Below, piece after piece: positions 1-8,732 of a DNA stretch of 64,000 nt (position 1 is the stretch's first letter; the number at the start of each line of letters is the position of its first letter). Below the pieces are notes generated by a model that made no database searches, was not told the DNA's origin, and saw nothing but the letters and a program-made list of their open reading frames with translations. This DNA comes from an uncultured bacterium (GTDB lineage: Bacteria > Cyanobacteriota > Vampirovibrionia > Gastranaerophilales > Gastranaerophilaceae): positions 62,001-126,000 of the forward strand of contig CAJMPQ010000001.1 in NCBI GenBank assembly GCA_905215335.1. Direction: 5' to 3'. The position numbers and the translations under genes are program-made.

Positions 1-1365
1 GTATCAGGCCCCGCTGCAGGTTTAATCCTTATTATTGTTGAAATTATTCATAGTATGGGAGTTGAAAAACTCTTTTTAATAATATTTCTTGTCGGAATTT
101 TACAAATTGTATTTGGATTATTATCTTTTGGTAAATGGTTCCGAGCAATTTCACCAGCAATCATTCAAGGTATGCTTGCTGGAATTGGTATTTCTATATT
201 TTTATCTCAGTTCCATATTATGCTAGATAGCAAACCACAAAATAATTTTGTCGAAAATATACAAGATTTATTCAGCGTTATATATAATTCCGTACTACCA
301 TTAGATGGCTCACCACACCATTTAGCTTGTATGATTGGATTACTTACAATTGCAATAATACTTATTTGGGATTTACTTCCATTTAAAAAATTAAAAGTTA
401 TTCCATCTGCATTAATTGCAATTATTATATCTTCAATTGTTGCAAATATATTCCACTTAGATATTAATTACATTCAAGTTGATTCAAACTTTTGGAGTAA
501 TATCAATTTTATAAAACCATCTGAATTTACTCACATTTTAAACTTTAAAGTTATACTAAATGCACTAATAATAACATTTATTGCCAGTGCTGAAACCTTA
601 CTAACTTCAGCAGCAATTGATAAAATGAGTGAAAAATCAAAAACAAACTATGATAAAGAAATTATTGCCCAAGGTATAGGCAACTCATTATCTGGAATAT
701 TAGGAGGTTTACCTATAACTGGGGTAATAGTAAGAAGTGCGGCGAATATCAATGCAGATGCTCAAACTAGAATGTCAGCAGTACTTCATGGTGTATGGTT
801 ACTCCTATTTGTATCTGCTTTCCCAATGATATTAAACTATATTCCAATTTGTGCCTTAGCGGCAATCCTTGTTTATACAGGTTACAAACTAGTTGATGTT
901 GATGCTGCGAAATATATTTTTACTCTCAGCAAAGGAGAATTTGTAATATACTTAATTACTTTAATATCAATTCTTTTCACAAATCTTTTTGAAGGTATTT
1001 TAATAGGTTTTGGATGTGCAATCATCAAAAGTGCATACAAAGTTTTAAAAGTTGATATTGATACTGAAAATATAGAAGAAGAAAATAGAATAATTGCAAA
1101 AATCCACGGTAACATAACATTCTTACAATTACCAACACTAATTGATGCATTAGAACACTTACCTAAAGATAAAAATTTAACCCTATGTGCAGAAAGATTA
1201 CACTTTATTGATCATGCCTGTGTTGATTATATTAAATCTTGGGAAAAAGAACGTAGAGAGATAATGCAAGGATATGATATTCAAGTTGCCTGGGAAGAAA
1301 TGAGTAAAACATATCCAAGCTTTGAGTGGCATTCCTTCCACAATGAAGAGAAAAAAGGACACTAA
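1..1365 (+). CDS. SulP family anion permease (5' end cut by the window)
   Basis: Inner-membrane SulP/SLC26-type anion transporter with a C-terminal STAS domain. The frame is open from base 1 and the first residues read VSGPAAG, a SulP core motif, so the gene starts before the window and the ATG at 55 is internal. Many hydrophobic segments follow, then a cytoplasmic STAS domain over roughly the last 90 residues (starting near IIAKIHGNITF). Sulfate or bicarbonate are typical family substrates, but the substrate cannot be read here. A rho-independent terminator follows 20 bp after the stop. Confidence 0.9.
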   Translation, partial: VSGPAAGLILIIVEIIHSMGVEKLFLIIFLVGILQIVFGLLSFGKWFRAISPAIIQGMLAGIGISIFLSQFHIMLDSKPQNNFVENIQDLFSVIYNSVLPLDGSPHHLACMIGLLTIAIILIWDLLPFKKLKVIPSALIAIIISSIVANIFHLDINYIQVDSNFWSNINFIKPSEFTHILNFKVILNALIITFIASAETLLTSAAIDKMSEKSKTNYDKEIIAQGIGNSLSGILGGLPITGVIVRSAANINADAQTRMSAVLHGVWLLLFVSAFPMILNYIPICALAAILVYTGYKLVDVDAAKYIFTLSKGEFVIYLITLISILFTNLFEGILIGFGCAIIKSAYKVLKVDIDTENIEEENRIIAKIHGNITFLQLPTLIDALEHLPKDKNLTLCAERLHFIDHACVDYIKSWEKERREIMQGYDIQVAWEEMSKTYPSFEWHSFHNEEKKGH

Positions 1366-1382
1366 AACTTATATTAAAATAA

Positions 1383-1416
1383 AAAATCGAGTATTCAAAT
1401 CAAAATACTCGATTTT
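1383..1416 (+). terminator. Rho-independent terminator after the SulP gene
   Basis: A perfect 13-bp inverted repeat (1383-1395 with 1404-1416) with an 8-nt loop ends in TTTT. It lies just after the SulP stop codon and before the next gene. Confidence 0.85.
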
Positions 1417-1454
1417 ATATTTTATACTATAATAATCACAGTAAAATAATAATT

Positions 1455-2117
1455 ATGAAAAAAATAATCAATAAATGGAAAAATATTTTAATCTACCTTT
1501 TAGGAATGAATGTTATGGCTCTTGGCATTGTTCTTAATACCAGAACGGATTTAGGTGTAGCAGCTATAAGTTCAGTACCATTTGCCTATTCAATTCTTTT
1601 AAATATATCCTTAGGACTTACTACATTTATTTTATATATAATATTTATACTAATCCAATGTGCTTTAGTAAGAAAATTCGATTATAAATTATTTTTACAA
1701 ATTCCTATGGCAGTTTTAGTAAGTATATTTATTGAAATATATGATATCCTGTTACCTCATACAAAACTTATATTTGGAATTGCGTTTCTAACACTCCTAA
1801 TTTCAAATTCAATTACGGGCTTAGGGGTTTACCTAATGACTGAAGCAGATTTAATATTAGATCCTGGTAATGGAATTGTGGAAACATTATGCCAATATTT
1901 TCATAAGCCATTTTCGTATTTAAGAATAAGATTTGATATTTTATTAGTTATTTTTACTTGTCTTTCAGGGTTAATAATAAAAAAGAAAATTGTAGGTATT
2001 GGATTAGGAACAATTGTATCAGCATACCTCATTGGTAAAATGGTAGGAGTAAGTGAAAAATTTTTAAAAAATAAAACTACAAAATTTCTGTATTCACAAA
2101 ATCACATTACAACTTAA
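1455..2117 (+). CDS. YczE-like integral membrane protein
   Basis: A 220-aa polytopic membrane protein with about five or six hydrophobic segments. The N-terminal pattern ALGIVLNTRTDLGVAAISS and the later GLGVYLMTEADLILDPGNG match the YczE/YitT-like membrane family, whose function is not settled. The ATG follows an AT-rich leader with no clear Shine-Dalgarno sequence. It is separated from the SulP gene by a terminator, so it is probably transcribed alone. There is no sign of damage. Confidence 0.75.
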   Translation: MKKIINKWKNILIYLLGMNVMALGIVLNTRTDLGVAAISSVPFAYSILLNISLGLTTFILYIIFILIQCALVRKFDYKLFLQIPMAVLVSIFIEIYDILLPHTKLIFGIAFLTLLISNSITGLGVYLMTEADLILDPGNGIVETLCQYFHKPFSYLRIRFDILLVIFTCLSGLIIKKKIVGIGLGTIVSAYLIGKMVGVSEKFLKNKTTKFLYSQNHITT

Positions 2118-2465
2118 TAAAAATTTCAAAAAATCAAAATATCAATCTAAAACTTCTATGATCCAATTTAATAATGCAGTTTCCCAAGAACAAACAGGTT
2201 CAAGAAGAAAGATCTTTTTGCGGTTTTCATAGTATATCTTAAGATAACAATAACAAAATAATAGCCACATGGGTATATTGCATTAGTACAAGATATGATA
2301 TAATGAGCACAATTTATAGTTAAGAATAATAAGCTTGTACTAAATAATAAAGTAATTAAATATTAGGAGTGATTAGTATTAATGTGAAGTATTATATAAA
2401 GACTCTTTTCGAGAAGTTTTCAAGATTTTGATTAGTTATGATGTGATAGGAATTTATACAAAAGG
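2118..2465 (+). promoter_or_regulatory. Gene-free leader of the type I secretion locus with a candidate extended -10 promoter
   Basis: This 348-bp stretch holds no supportable gene. A candidate promoter is TTGCAT (2278-2283), a 15-bp spacer and TATAAT (2299-2304), preceded by an extended -10 TG at 2296-2297. It would give a leader of about 155 nt ahead of the TolC-like gene. The short spacer makes the -35 uncertain, but the extended -10 can compensate. The same TGATATAAT occurs at 13748-13756. Confidence 0.5.
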
Positions 2466-3812
2466 GTGAAGAAAACATTATTTATATTACTCATACTTAG
2501 TTATTTCATATATCCTGCTGAAGCGGATGAACTAAATTTTGATACGTTCCTATCTACTGCAATTAACAATTCATACAACTTAAAAATTTCACAATTAGAA
2601 AAAGAGATTGCAAAACGAGGGGTTAAAGAAGCAAAAGCTGGATACTATCCAACATTGAGTGCATTCGCAACAACAGAAAGATACAACGATTTGACAAACG
2701 GAAATTCACAAATTACAGCAGTAGGAAACGATATTTTACTCAATCGTAGCTATTATCAAGATATAGCAGCACTTGGGTTATCTTACAATATATTTGATTT
2801 CGGAATAAGACGCAAACAACTTGATATCGCACATGCAGATGATAAACAAAAAGAGTTATTACTGCAAAAAAGCACTAGGGATTTAAAGCTTGATGCTGTA
2901 GATATATACGGAGAAGCGCTAAGCCTATATAAACATTCCCAAAACAAAACTGAAACACTTGAACTACAAAAAGAACTTGTTGATATTAATAAAAGACTTA
3001 AAAAAGCTGGAGAATTATCTGATATCGATCTTGTTCAAAGTGAAATTGAATTTTCTGAAACAAAAGCTCAGCTTGATGAAATCAGTAATAAATTAGCTAA
3101 AGAATTAACAAATATATCATATTACACAAACAAAAATTACGATATTAACAATTTATCACTGAAAGAATTTCCTACAGAACCAGAAGGAGTAGTTGAGAAC
3201 AAAGACAATTTATTAATGGGAGTAGTTGAAATTTTGGATTTTATTCCTGAAAAATCTTTTGAAATTCAGGCTGCCGATTTAGAGATATTAAAAAAGAAAA
3301 AAGAATACGAAATGCAAAAAAAAGCTAACTACCCTAAAATAAGGTTTGATACTAGATATAATTTCTATGGTTCAGACCCTAGCAATCTTTTCAACGGAAT
3401 CGGGGATATAAGCCAGAGAAGCTTAACCATAAGATTTTCAGCATCTATGGTTTTATTTGACGGATTTAAAAATATTAACACTATTTCTAAGAAAAAACTT
3501 GAAATAGAAAAAGCTAAAGTTGAAAAAGAAAAACAAATAGCTGACCTAAAGAAAAAATATGAACAAATACAATTAGATGCACAAAATGCAATCATACAAG
3601 CAAAAAACAATACTCATACGCTTTCGCTTATCAATAAGAATTTAGAAAACTTAAGGCGATTAAATACGAATGGTATTATAGCTCGTTCTGAGTGTATAAA
3701 AAAACAAATTGAATTACTCCAAAAAAAACAAGAGCTTGAGCAATCTCAAATTAAAAATTTTGTAGCTAGATACAAGTTACATGTATTATCAGAAGAACAA
3801 TCAAATTTATAA
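2466..3812 (+). CDS. TolC-family outer-membrane efflux protein
   Basis: A 448-aa TolC/OEP-type channel that would form the outer-membrane exit of the type I secretion system encoded downstream. The start is GTG: the frame has a stop at 2439 and no other start before the signal peptide (MKKTLFILLILSYFIYPAEA). The purine run AAAGGG abuts the GTG, so the Shine-Dalgarno spacing is unusual. Long charged helices around residues 160-225 and 290-440 fit the two TolC coiled-coil hairpins. The downstream propeller, RTX, ABC and adaptor genes share strand and close spacing. Substrate assignment rests on the neighbours. Confidence 0.85.
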   Translation: MKKTLFILLILSYFIYPAEADELNFDTFLSTAINNSYNLKISQLEKEIAKRGVKEAKAGYYPTLSAFATTERYNDLTNGNSQITAVGNDILLNRSYYQDIAALGLSYNIFDFGIRRKQLDIAHADDKQKELLLQKSTRDLKLDAVDIYGEALSLYKHSQNKTETLELQKELVDINKRLKKAGELSDIDLVQSEIEFSETKAQLDEISNKLAKELTNISYYTNKNYDINNLSLKEFPTEPEGVVENKDNLLMGVVEILDFIPEKSFEIQAADLEILKKKKEYEMQKKANYPKIRFDTRYNFYGSDPSNLFNGIGDISQRSLTIRFSASMVLFDGFKNINTISKKKLEIEKAKVEKEKQIADLKKKYEQIQLDAQNAIIQAKNNTHTLSLINKNLENLRRLNTNGIIARSECIKKQIELLQKKQELEQSQIKNFVARYKLHVLSEEQSNL

Positions 3813-3833
3813 CGCAGGTAAATAGGAGTAAAG

Positions 3834-5510
3834 ATGAAAAAGATAATTCTGATTTTATTAAATAAATTAAAAGAAATAGATAATAAGTACAATATCTCAA
3901 CAAAACTAAAAGCTTTATGGACAAAAATATGGGGAACTAACCCAACACCAATTGAAGATTTTGAGGCCGAACACTACAAAGTACTAGACGAAGAGACAAA
4001 AGAAAAATACTGGCAAGAAAAAGAATTATATAACATACAAGTTTTCAAATTAAAAAAAAGAAGAAAACTTATTAGCGGAATCCTTTCAATAATTATATTA
4101 ATTGCAGGATGGAATATTGTATCTGAGAGCTACAATGCAATCCGAGACGGTTACTTAATTAACTGCCTCGGACAAGAAGTTTGTATCTACAGAGGTCCAA
4201 AAGATCCTTTTCCTAATTATTATGCATATACTAAAGTATTGAATAATGGTGATATTTTTATTACTAAATTCGCATATAATAATTTTTATCACAAGTTAGT
4301 TCGCATACCTAGAAAAATACCTTTCATAAATGGTCATTATAACTTAGACATCCAACATAGTGAACAATTCCCAGGGTATAAAGATACCCAACATTATTTA
4401 TATAAAATAAAAAAATATAAATTTATTAAAATTAAAGCCTTACACTCTGATACAAAAGTAGGTTGCGATATACCTACAATAATTTCAGATGGCAAAAACA
4501 ATTTCTACGAAGCCTGTTACAATCAAAAAAATATAGAATATTTCAATCATAAAAAAAATAAATTTGAAATAACAACTAAGAACCCATTTAATACCAAGCA
4601 GGTGAGAGAACTTAAACCTATTATGTATATAGGTCAATATGCACCAAATCAAGCATTATTTATGACAAATCATAATAGAATTCATCAAAATATAATTAAA
4701 TATGGATTCACATTAGAACATCCATTATTGAAACCTGAAAGACTCTATTTTATGGATATGACAAATTTTAAAATGACTCCATTACCAAAATTTGCACAAA
4801 ACCCAAAATATTATCCAAATCCAGACGATTTTAAATTTCTATCAAATGGAAAAATTATTATTCTGATTAGAGGATGTAGTCATAAAGTATGGAGAAACAA
4901 CTATCAACAAGAGTTTGACCATATAGAAATTTATGATCCAAGCACAAACACTTTTCAGGCCGAATATAATTCAGAAGTTTTAAACAATAATCTTTTTAAT
5001 TTTGAACTAGATAACGGTAATATATTATTTATAAACAAAAAATCCAGTTGGATTTTTAATAATAAAACAAATAAATTTGAGAAAACCAATGATGCAGATA
5101 GACTTAAATATCTAGCAATAGTTAATCAAAATGAAAAAGAACTCAAAAAAAATGTTGGAATTGAGCTAGAAGAAGAATCTCTAGATATTACAAGATTTAT
5201 AAAATTAACACCTAATACTTATTTAATGACATGCGGGATACGTAATTTTTTACCACCAATATGCAAAAGTGAAAAATGTTCTCCAATGTGCAATAATACG
5301 ATTTACTACAACTTCAAAACTAATAAAGTTAAAAAAGGTCCCAAGTTTTTATATACTCCTGCCTATGCACATATCCATAAAATAAAAGAGAATAAATTTA
5401 TTATTATCAGTGAAGGTACTCCAGATGGTGCTGCGTATATAAATGAATACAATAGGCAAATTTTACCATATGAATATATACAATTTTTAAAAGTAAATAA
5501 ATTATTTTAA
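3834..5510 (+). CDS. Membrane-anchored kelch-like beta-propeller protein
   Basis: A 558-aa protein not assignable to a named family. The charged N-terminal ~80 residues are followed by one transmembrane helix (about residues 80-98, LISGILSIIILIAGWNI), so the large C-terminal part is probably extracytoplasmic. That part has repeated kelch-like strands such as LSNGKIIILIRG, IEIYDPSTNTFQ and LDNGNILFIN, suggesting a propeller. Several cysteines (SEKCSPMC) may form disulfides. It lies 21 bp after the TolC-like gene and 14 bp before the RTX gene, so it is likely part of the same operon, perhaps as a surface partner of the cargo. Function unknown. Confidence 0.7.
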   Translation: MKKIILILLNKLKEIDNKYNISTKLKALWTKIWGTNPTPIEDFEAEHYKVLDEETKEKYWQEKELYNIQVFKLKKRRKLISGILSIIILIAGWNIVSESYNAIRDGYLINCLGQEVCIYRGPKDPFPNYYAYTKVLNNGDIFITKFAYNNFYHKLVRIPRKIPFINGHYNLDIQHSEQFPGYKDTQHYLYKIKKYKFIKIKALHSDTKVGCDIPTIISDGKNNFYEACYNQKNIEYFNHKKNKFEITTKNPFNTKQVRELKPIMYIGQYAPNQALFMTNHNRIHQNIIKYGFTLEHPLLKPERLYFMDMTNFKMTPLPKFAQNPKYYPNPDDFKFLSNGKIIILIRGCSHKVWRNNYQQEFDHIEIYDPSTNTFQAEYNSEVLNNNLFNFELDNGNILFINKKSSWIFNNKTNKFEKTNDADRLKYLAIVNQNEKELKKNVGIELEEESLDITRFIKLTPNTYLMTCGIRNFLPPICKSEKCSPMCNNTIYYNFKTNKVKKGPKFLYTPAYAHIHKIKENKFIIISEGTPDGAAYINEYNRQILPYEYIQFLKVNKLF

Positions 5511-5524
5511 AAGAAAGGGGTTAT

Positions 5525-8500
5525 ATGACAAGAGTTGATTACATTACTTACAAATGGAGTTTTAATAAAAGAATAGAAGTAGCTGAAGCAGAATTACTTA
5601 AAAGATTCAATTTAACAGACATAAAAGATGCTTACATAATCAATGATAAGACAAACTTAGAAATGAAAAACGCTATTGATACGTATTGCGAAACTTATGC
5701 TGAATTATTGCTAAAAGCTCAAGGATTAGATTGTCCTGAATGGTATTCCTTAGCATCGGAATCTCAAATAGAAAATTGGACAAAAGGAAAATTTTTATTA
5801 AATGAAAATGAAAAACTCACAGGTTCGACATTGGAAAGCTTTCAAGATGAAAACTTCCAAGATAATCTATTCAACAGTTTTTTCACAAATAATCCTGAAG
5901 GCAACCACGAACAGACTCCAAGCTACATTCCAAATACAAATTCTGGATTTGCGGTAAATAAAACCCCCACCATACCTTCTAGTGGTATCGATTTTGCAAG
6001 AAAATGGTTAAAAAATGGAGGTTTTAGAGGTAATAGTCCAATTGACTCAGCAAATGATAACTTTAACAAAGCAAAAGAAACTGAACCAATAAAAGTAGAC
6101 CCTCTTTTAGTGGACCTAGATGGCGATGGTATAGAAACTACAGACACATCTAATGGGATAATATTTGATCACGCAAATGACGGATTTGCAGAATCCTCTG
6201 CTTGGGTAGGTAAAGATGACGGTATGCTTGTTATTGATAAAAATAATGATGGAATTATCAACAATGGAACAGAACTTTTAGGAGACAGTTATATTAAAAC
6301 TGATGGAACACAAGCGACTTCTGGATTTGATGCTCTTTCCGATTTTGATTCCAATGAAGATGGAATTATAAATAAACAAGATAAAAATTTTTCTCAACTC
6401 AAAGTTTATAAAGGTGATGGGACTCTCCTAACACTAGAAGAGGCTGGAATCGTTGCTATAAACCTTACATCAACAGAAACAAACATTAAAGATGAAAACG
6501 AGAATATCCAACATTCAACTGGCACTTTTGTTAAATCAGATGGATCTGAAGGTATTATAGGAGATTATCTTTTAGACAATAATAAAATGAATTCTATAGC
6601 CTCAGAATGGCTTGAGGAGACAGATGAAGTTGCCCAATTACCGGACATTAATGGACAAGGTACTGTATATAGCCTACACCAAGCAATATTAAGAGATGAA
6701 TCAGGTGAACTAAAACAGCTAATTGAAAACTTTATTGCAGAAACTAATATTGGAGTTAAAAGAACTCTAGTAAAAGAAATTATATATAAATGGACAGGTG
6801 CAAATCTAATAGCATCAGATAGCCGCGGTGAAAATATAGATGCTAAAAATTTATATGTATTAGAAAAGTTCATGGGTGAAGATTACATAGGTATTGATGG
6901 AACAGGAAACCCTAACAATCAAGCTTGTAATCTACTGGATAATGCCTTTGCAATAATAAGAGACTATATATATGCTGAATTACAAGCTCAAACAAGTTTA
7001 AAACCTCTCTATTCTTTGCTAGATTTCTCTTATAATTCTAATACCGCAAAATACGAGTATAACTTAAATGCTGTAATATCTTACATCGATAATGCAATTG
7101 AAGTAAATGCAACAGACGGAAAAGCTCTATTAACAGATTTTGTTCAAACATTCTTGTCACTTAAGCTTAATAATGAAAGTAACTATACTGACTTCTACAA
7201 CCACTATTCATCAATGAGCGATGAATACAAATATCTAATGGAAACGGTAGATAAAGTTGTTATATATGGTGATAGCAATGACAATAACATAGAAGGAACT
7301 GCTCAAAACGAAGCTGTATTTGGCGAGGGCGGAAATGATACTATTTACACCAGACAAGGTATCGATTTGGTATATGGTGGTGATGGAGATGATTATATTG
7401 ACACTTGTGAAGATGATGACACAATATTTGGAGATAGCGGGAATGATGAAATTCATGCTGGGAGCGGCAACGACAAAATATATGCTGGGGATGGGAATGA
7501 CATTATTCACACTGGCGATGGAGATGATACTGTTTTCGCAGGCAATGGAAATGATACTATATATGCAGAATCCGGAAACAACATCGTAGATGCTGGAGAT
7601 GGGGATGATAACATTACGTCTTACAACGGTAACGATAAGCTTATCGGAGGAAAGGGTAACGATATTTTCTCAGACCTTTCAAACGGGGATGACACTTTTA
7701 TCTTCAACAAAGGAGATGGAAATGATATTATCACAAATAGAGATGGAAACGATACTATTCAATTTGGTGAAGGGTTCCTTCCTCAAAATATAAGATTCCA
7801 CGGAGTTAATAATGATTTAATTATTTCATTTACTGATTCTGATGAGTCTATTACGGTTAAAAATTGTATCAATGACAATAGGTATATAATCGAAAATCTT
7901 GTCTTCGCGGATGGTACTACTATTACTGCTGATCAATATATGTTACAACTTATCAACCAAGGTTCAATAAATGATGATATCATTCAAGCTTCATACGGAA
8001 ATGATACTATTTACGGTAATGGTGGCAACGACACTATCTACGCAGAATCTGGAGATGATACAATCTACACGCTTGATGGGGATGACAACATTGAAGCTGA
8101 CAATGGCAACGACAAAATATATGCTGGGGATGGGAATGACATTATTCACACTGGCGATGGAGATGATACTGTTTTCGCAGGCAATGGAAATGATACTATA
8201 TATGCAGAATCCGGAAACAACATCGTAGATGCTGGAGATGGGGATGATAACATTACGTCTTACAACGGTAACGATAAGCTTATCGGAGGAAAGGGTAACG
8301 ATATTTTCTCAGACCTTTCAAACGGGGATGACACTTTTATCTTCAACAAAGGAGATGGAAATGATATTATCACAAATAGAGATGGAAACGATACTATTCA
8401 ATTTGGTGAGAGTGTGGATATAAACAATATAGCATTTTTCCTAGACTCCTCTAATAATTTATTTATAGATTATGGCGATAAAGCTGGGAATGATACTATT

Positions 8501-8719
8501 AAAATAAATAATCAAGGAGACTCAAAATATACAATTGAAAAAATTGAAATAAAAAATTCAGCCGGAGATATACAATTATTAACAAACGAAGATATTAATC
8601 AAATAATTCAAGATATATCGACATATGCTACAGATAATGGAATTATATTATCATCGGTTACTGATATTAAAGATAATCCAGATTTGATGAACATAATAGC
8701 AAACTCTATAGCAACCTAA
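5525..8719 (+). CDS. RTX calcium-binding protein, likely type I secretion cargo
   Basis: A 1064-aa protein without an N-terminal signal peptide. Residues ~195-290 carry EF-hand/dockerin-like calcium loops (DLDGDGIET, DKNNDGIIN, DSNEDGIIN). Residues ~590-970 hold two blocks of RTX nonapeptides of the GGxGxDxUx type (GDGNDIIHT, GGKGNDIFS), each ending in a block found in RTX proteins (FGEGF...ITVKN). The C terminus after ~1000 is the expected uncleaved secretion signal. RTX repeats bind calcium outside the cell and fold there. A strong AAAGAAAGGGG ribosome site precedes the ATG. The ABC exporter follows after 13 bp. No catalytic domain is recognised, so toxin, adhesin or S-layer roles are all possible. 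Two segments are exact DNA duplicates. Confidence 0.9.
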   Translation: MTRVDYITYKWSFNKRIEVAEAELLKRFNLTDIKDAYIINDKTNLEMKNAIDTYCETYAELLLKAQGLDCPEWYSLASESQIENWTKGKFLLNENEKLTGSTLESFQDENFQDNLFNSFFTNNPEGNHEQTPSYIPNTNSGFAVNKTPTIPSSGIDFARKWLKNGGFRGNSPIDSANDNFNKAKETEPIKVDPLLVDLDGDGIETTDTSNGIIFDHANDGFAESSAWVGKDDGMLVIDKNNDGIINNGTELLGDSYIKTDGTQATSGFDALSDFDSNEDGIINKQDKNFSQLKVYKGDGTLLTLEEAGIVAINLTSTETNIKDENENIQHSTGTFVKSDGSEGIIGDYLLDNNKMNSIASEWLEETDEVAQLPDINGQGTVYSLHQAILRDESGELKQLIENFIAETNIGVKRTLVKEIIYKWTGANLIASDSRGENIDAKNLYVLEKFMGEDYIGIDGTGNPNNQACNLLDNAFAIIRDYIYAELQAQTSLKPLYSLLDFSYNSNTAKYEYNLNAVISYIDNAIEVNATDGKALLTDFVQTFLSLKLNNESNYTDFYNHYSSMSDEYKYLMETVDKVVIYGDSNDNNIEGTAQNEAVFGEGGNDTIYTRQGIDLVYGGDGDDYIDTCEDDDTIFGDSGNDEIHAGSGNDKIYAGDGNDIIHTGDGDDTVFAGNGNDTIYAESGNNIVDAGDGDDNITSYNGNDKLIGGKGNDIFSDLSNGDDTFIFNKGDGNDIITNRDGNDTIQFGEGFLPQNIRFHGVNNDLIISFTDSDESITVKNCINDNRYIIENLVFADGTTITADQYMLQLINQGSINDDIIQASYGNDTIYGNGGNDTIYAESGDDTIYTLDGDDNIEADNGNDKIYAGDGNDIIHTGDGDDTVFAGNGNDTIYAESGNNIVDAGDGDDNITSYNGNDKLIGGKGNDIFSDLSNGDDTFIFNKGDGNDIITNRDGNDTIQFGESVDINNIAFFLDSSNNLFIDYGDKAGNDTIKINNQGDSKYTIEKIEIKNSAGDIQLLTNEDINQIIQDISTYATDNGIILSSVTDIKDNPDLMNIIANSIAT
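7466..7770 (+). repeat. Perfect 305-bp direct repeat inside the RTX gene, copy 1
   Basis: These 305 bp are identical base for base to 8105-8409 as checked by eye, including third codon positions. The copies sit 639 bp (213 codons) apart in frame and encode residues ~648-749 and ~861-962. Flanking RTX repeats are diverged, so this copy is a recent duplication or gene conversion. Confidence 0.95.
8105..8409 (+). repeat. Perfect 305-bp direct repeat inside the RTX gene, copy 2
   Basis: This is the second copy of the block at 7466-7770. Identity stops sharply at both ends (7465/8104 and 7771/8410 differ). Recombination between the copies would add or remove 213 residues in frame. Confidence 0.95.
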
Positions 8720-8732
8720 GTAAGGACAAATA

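Noticed and set aside
7321..8420. CRISPR-like or satellite array
   Set aside because: The repeats are in-frame 27-bp RTX codon repeats of a secreted protein with no unique spacers of constant length and no cas genes. No CRISPR array was found in the window.
7320..8423. Several plus-strand frames of 60-90 codons inside the RTX gene
   Set aside because: They are out-of-frame readings of the GGxGxD repeats, rich in Met/Leu/Ile from repeated GATGAT-type codons, and are duplicated only because the DNA is duplicated. The RTX frame explains the region.
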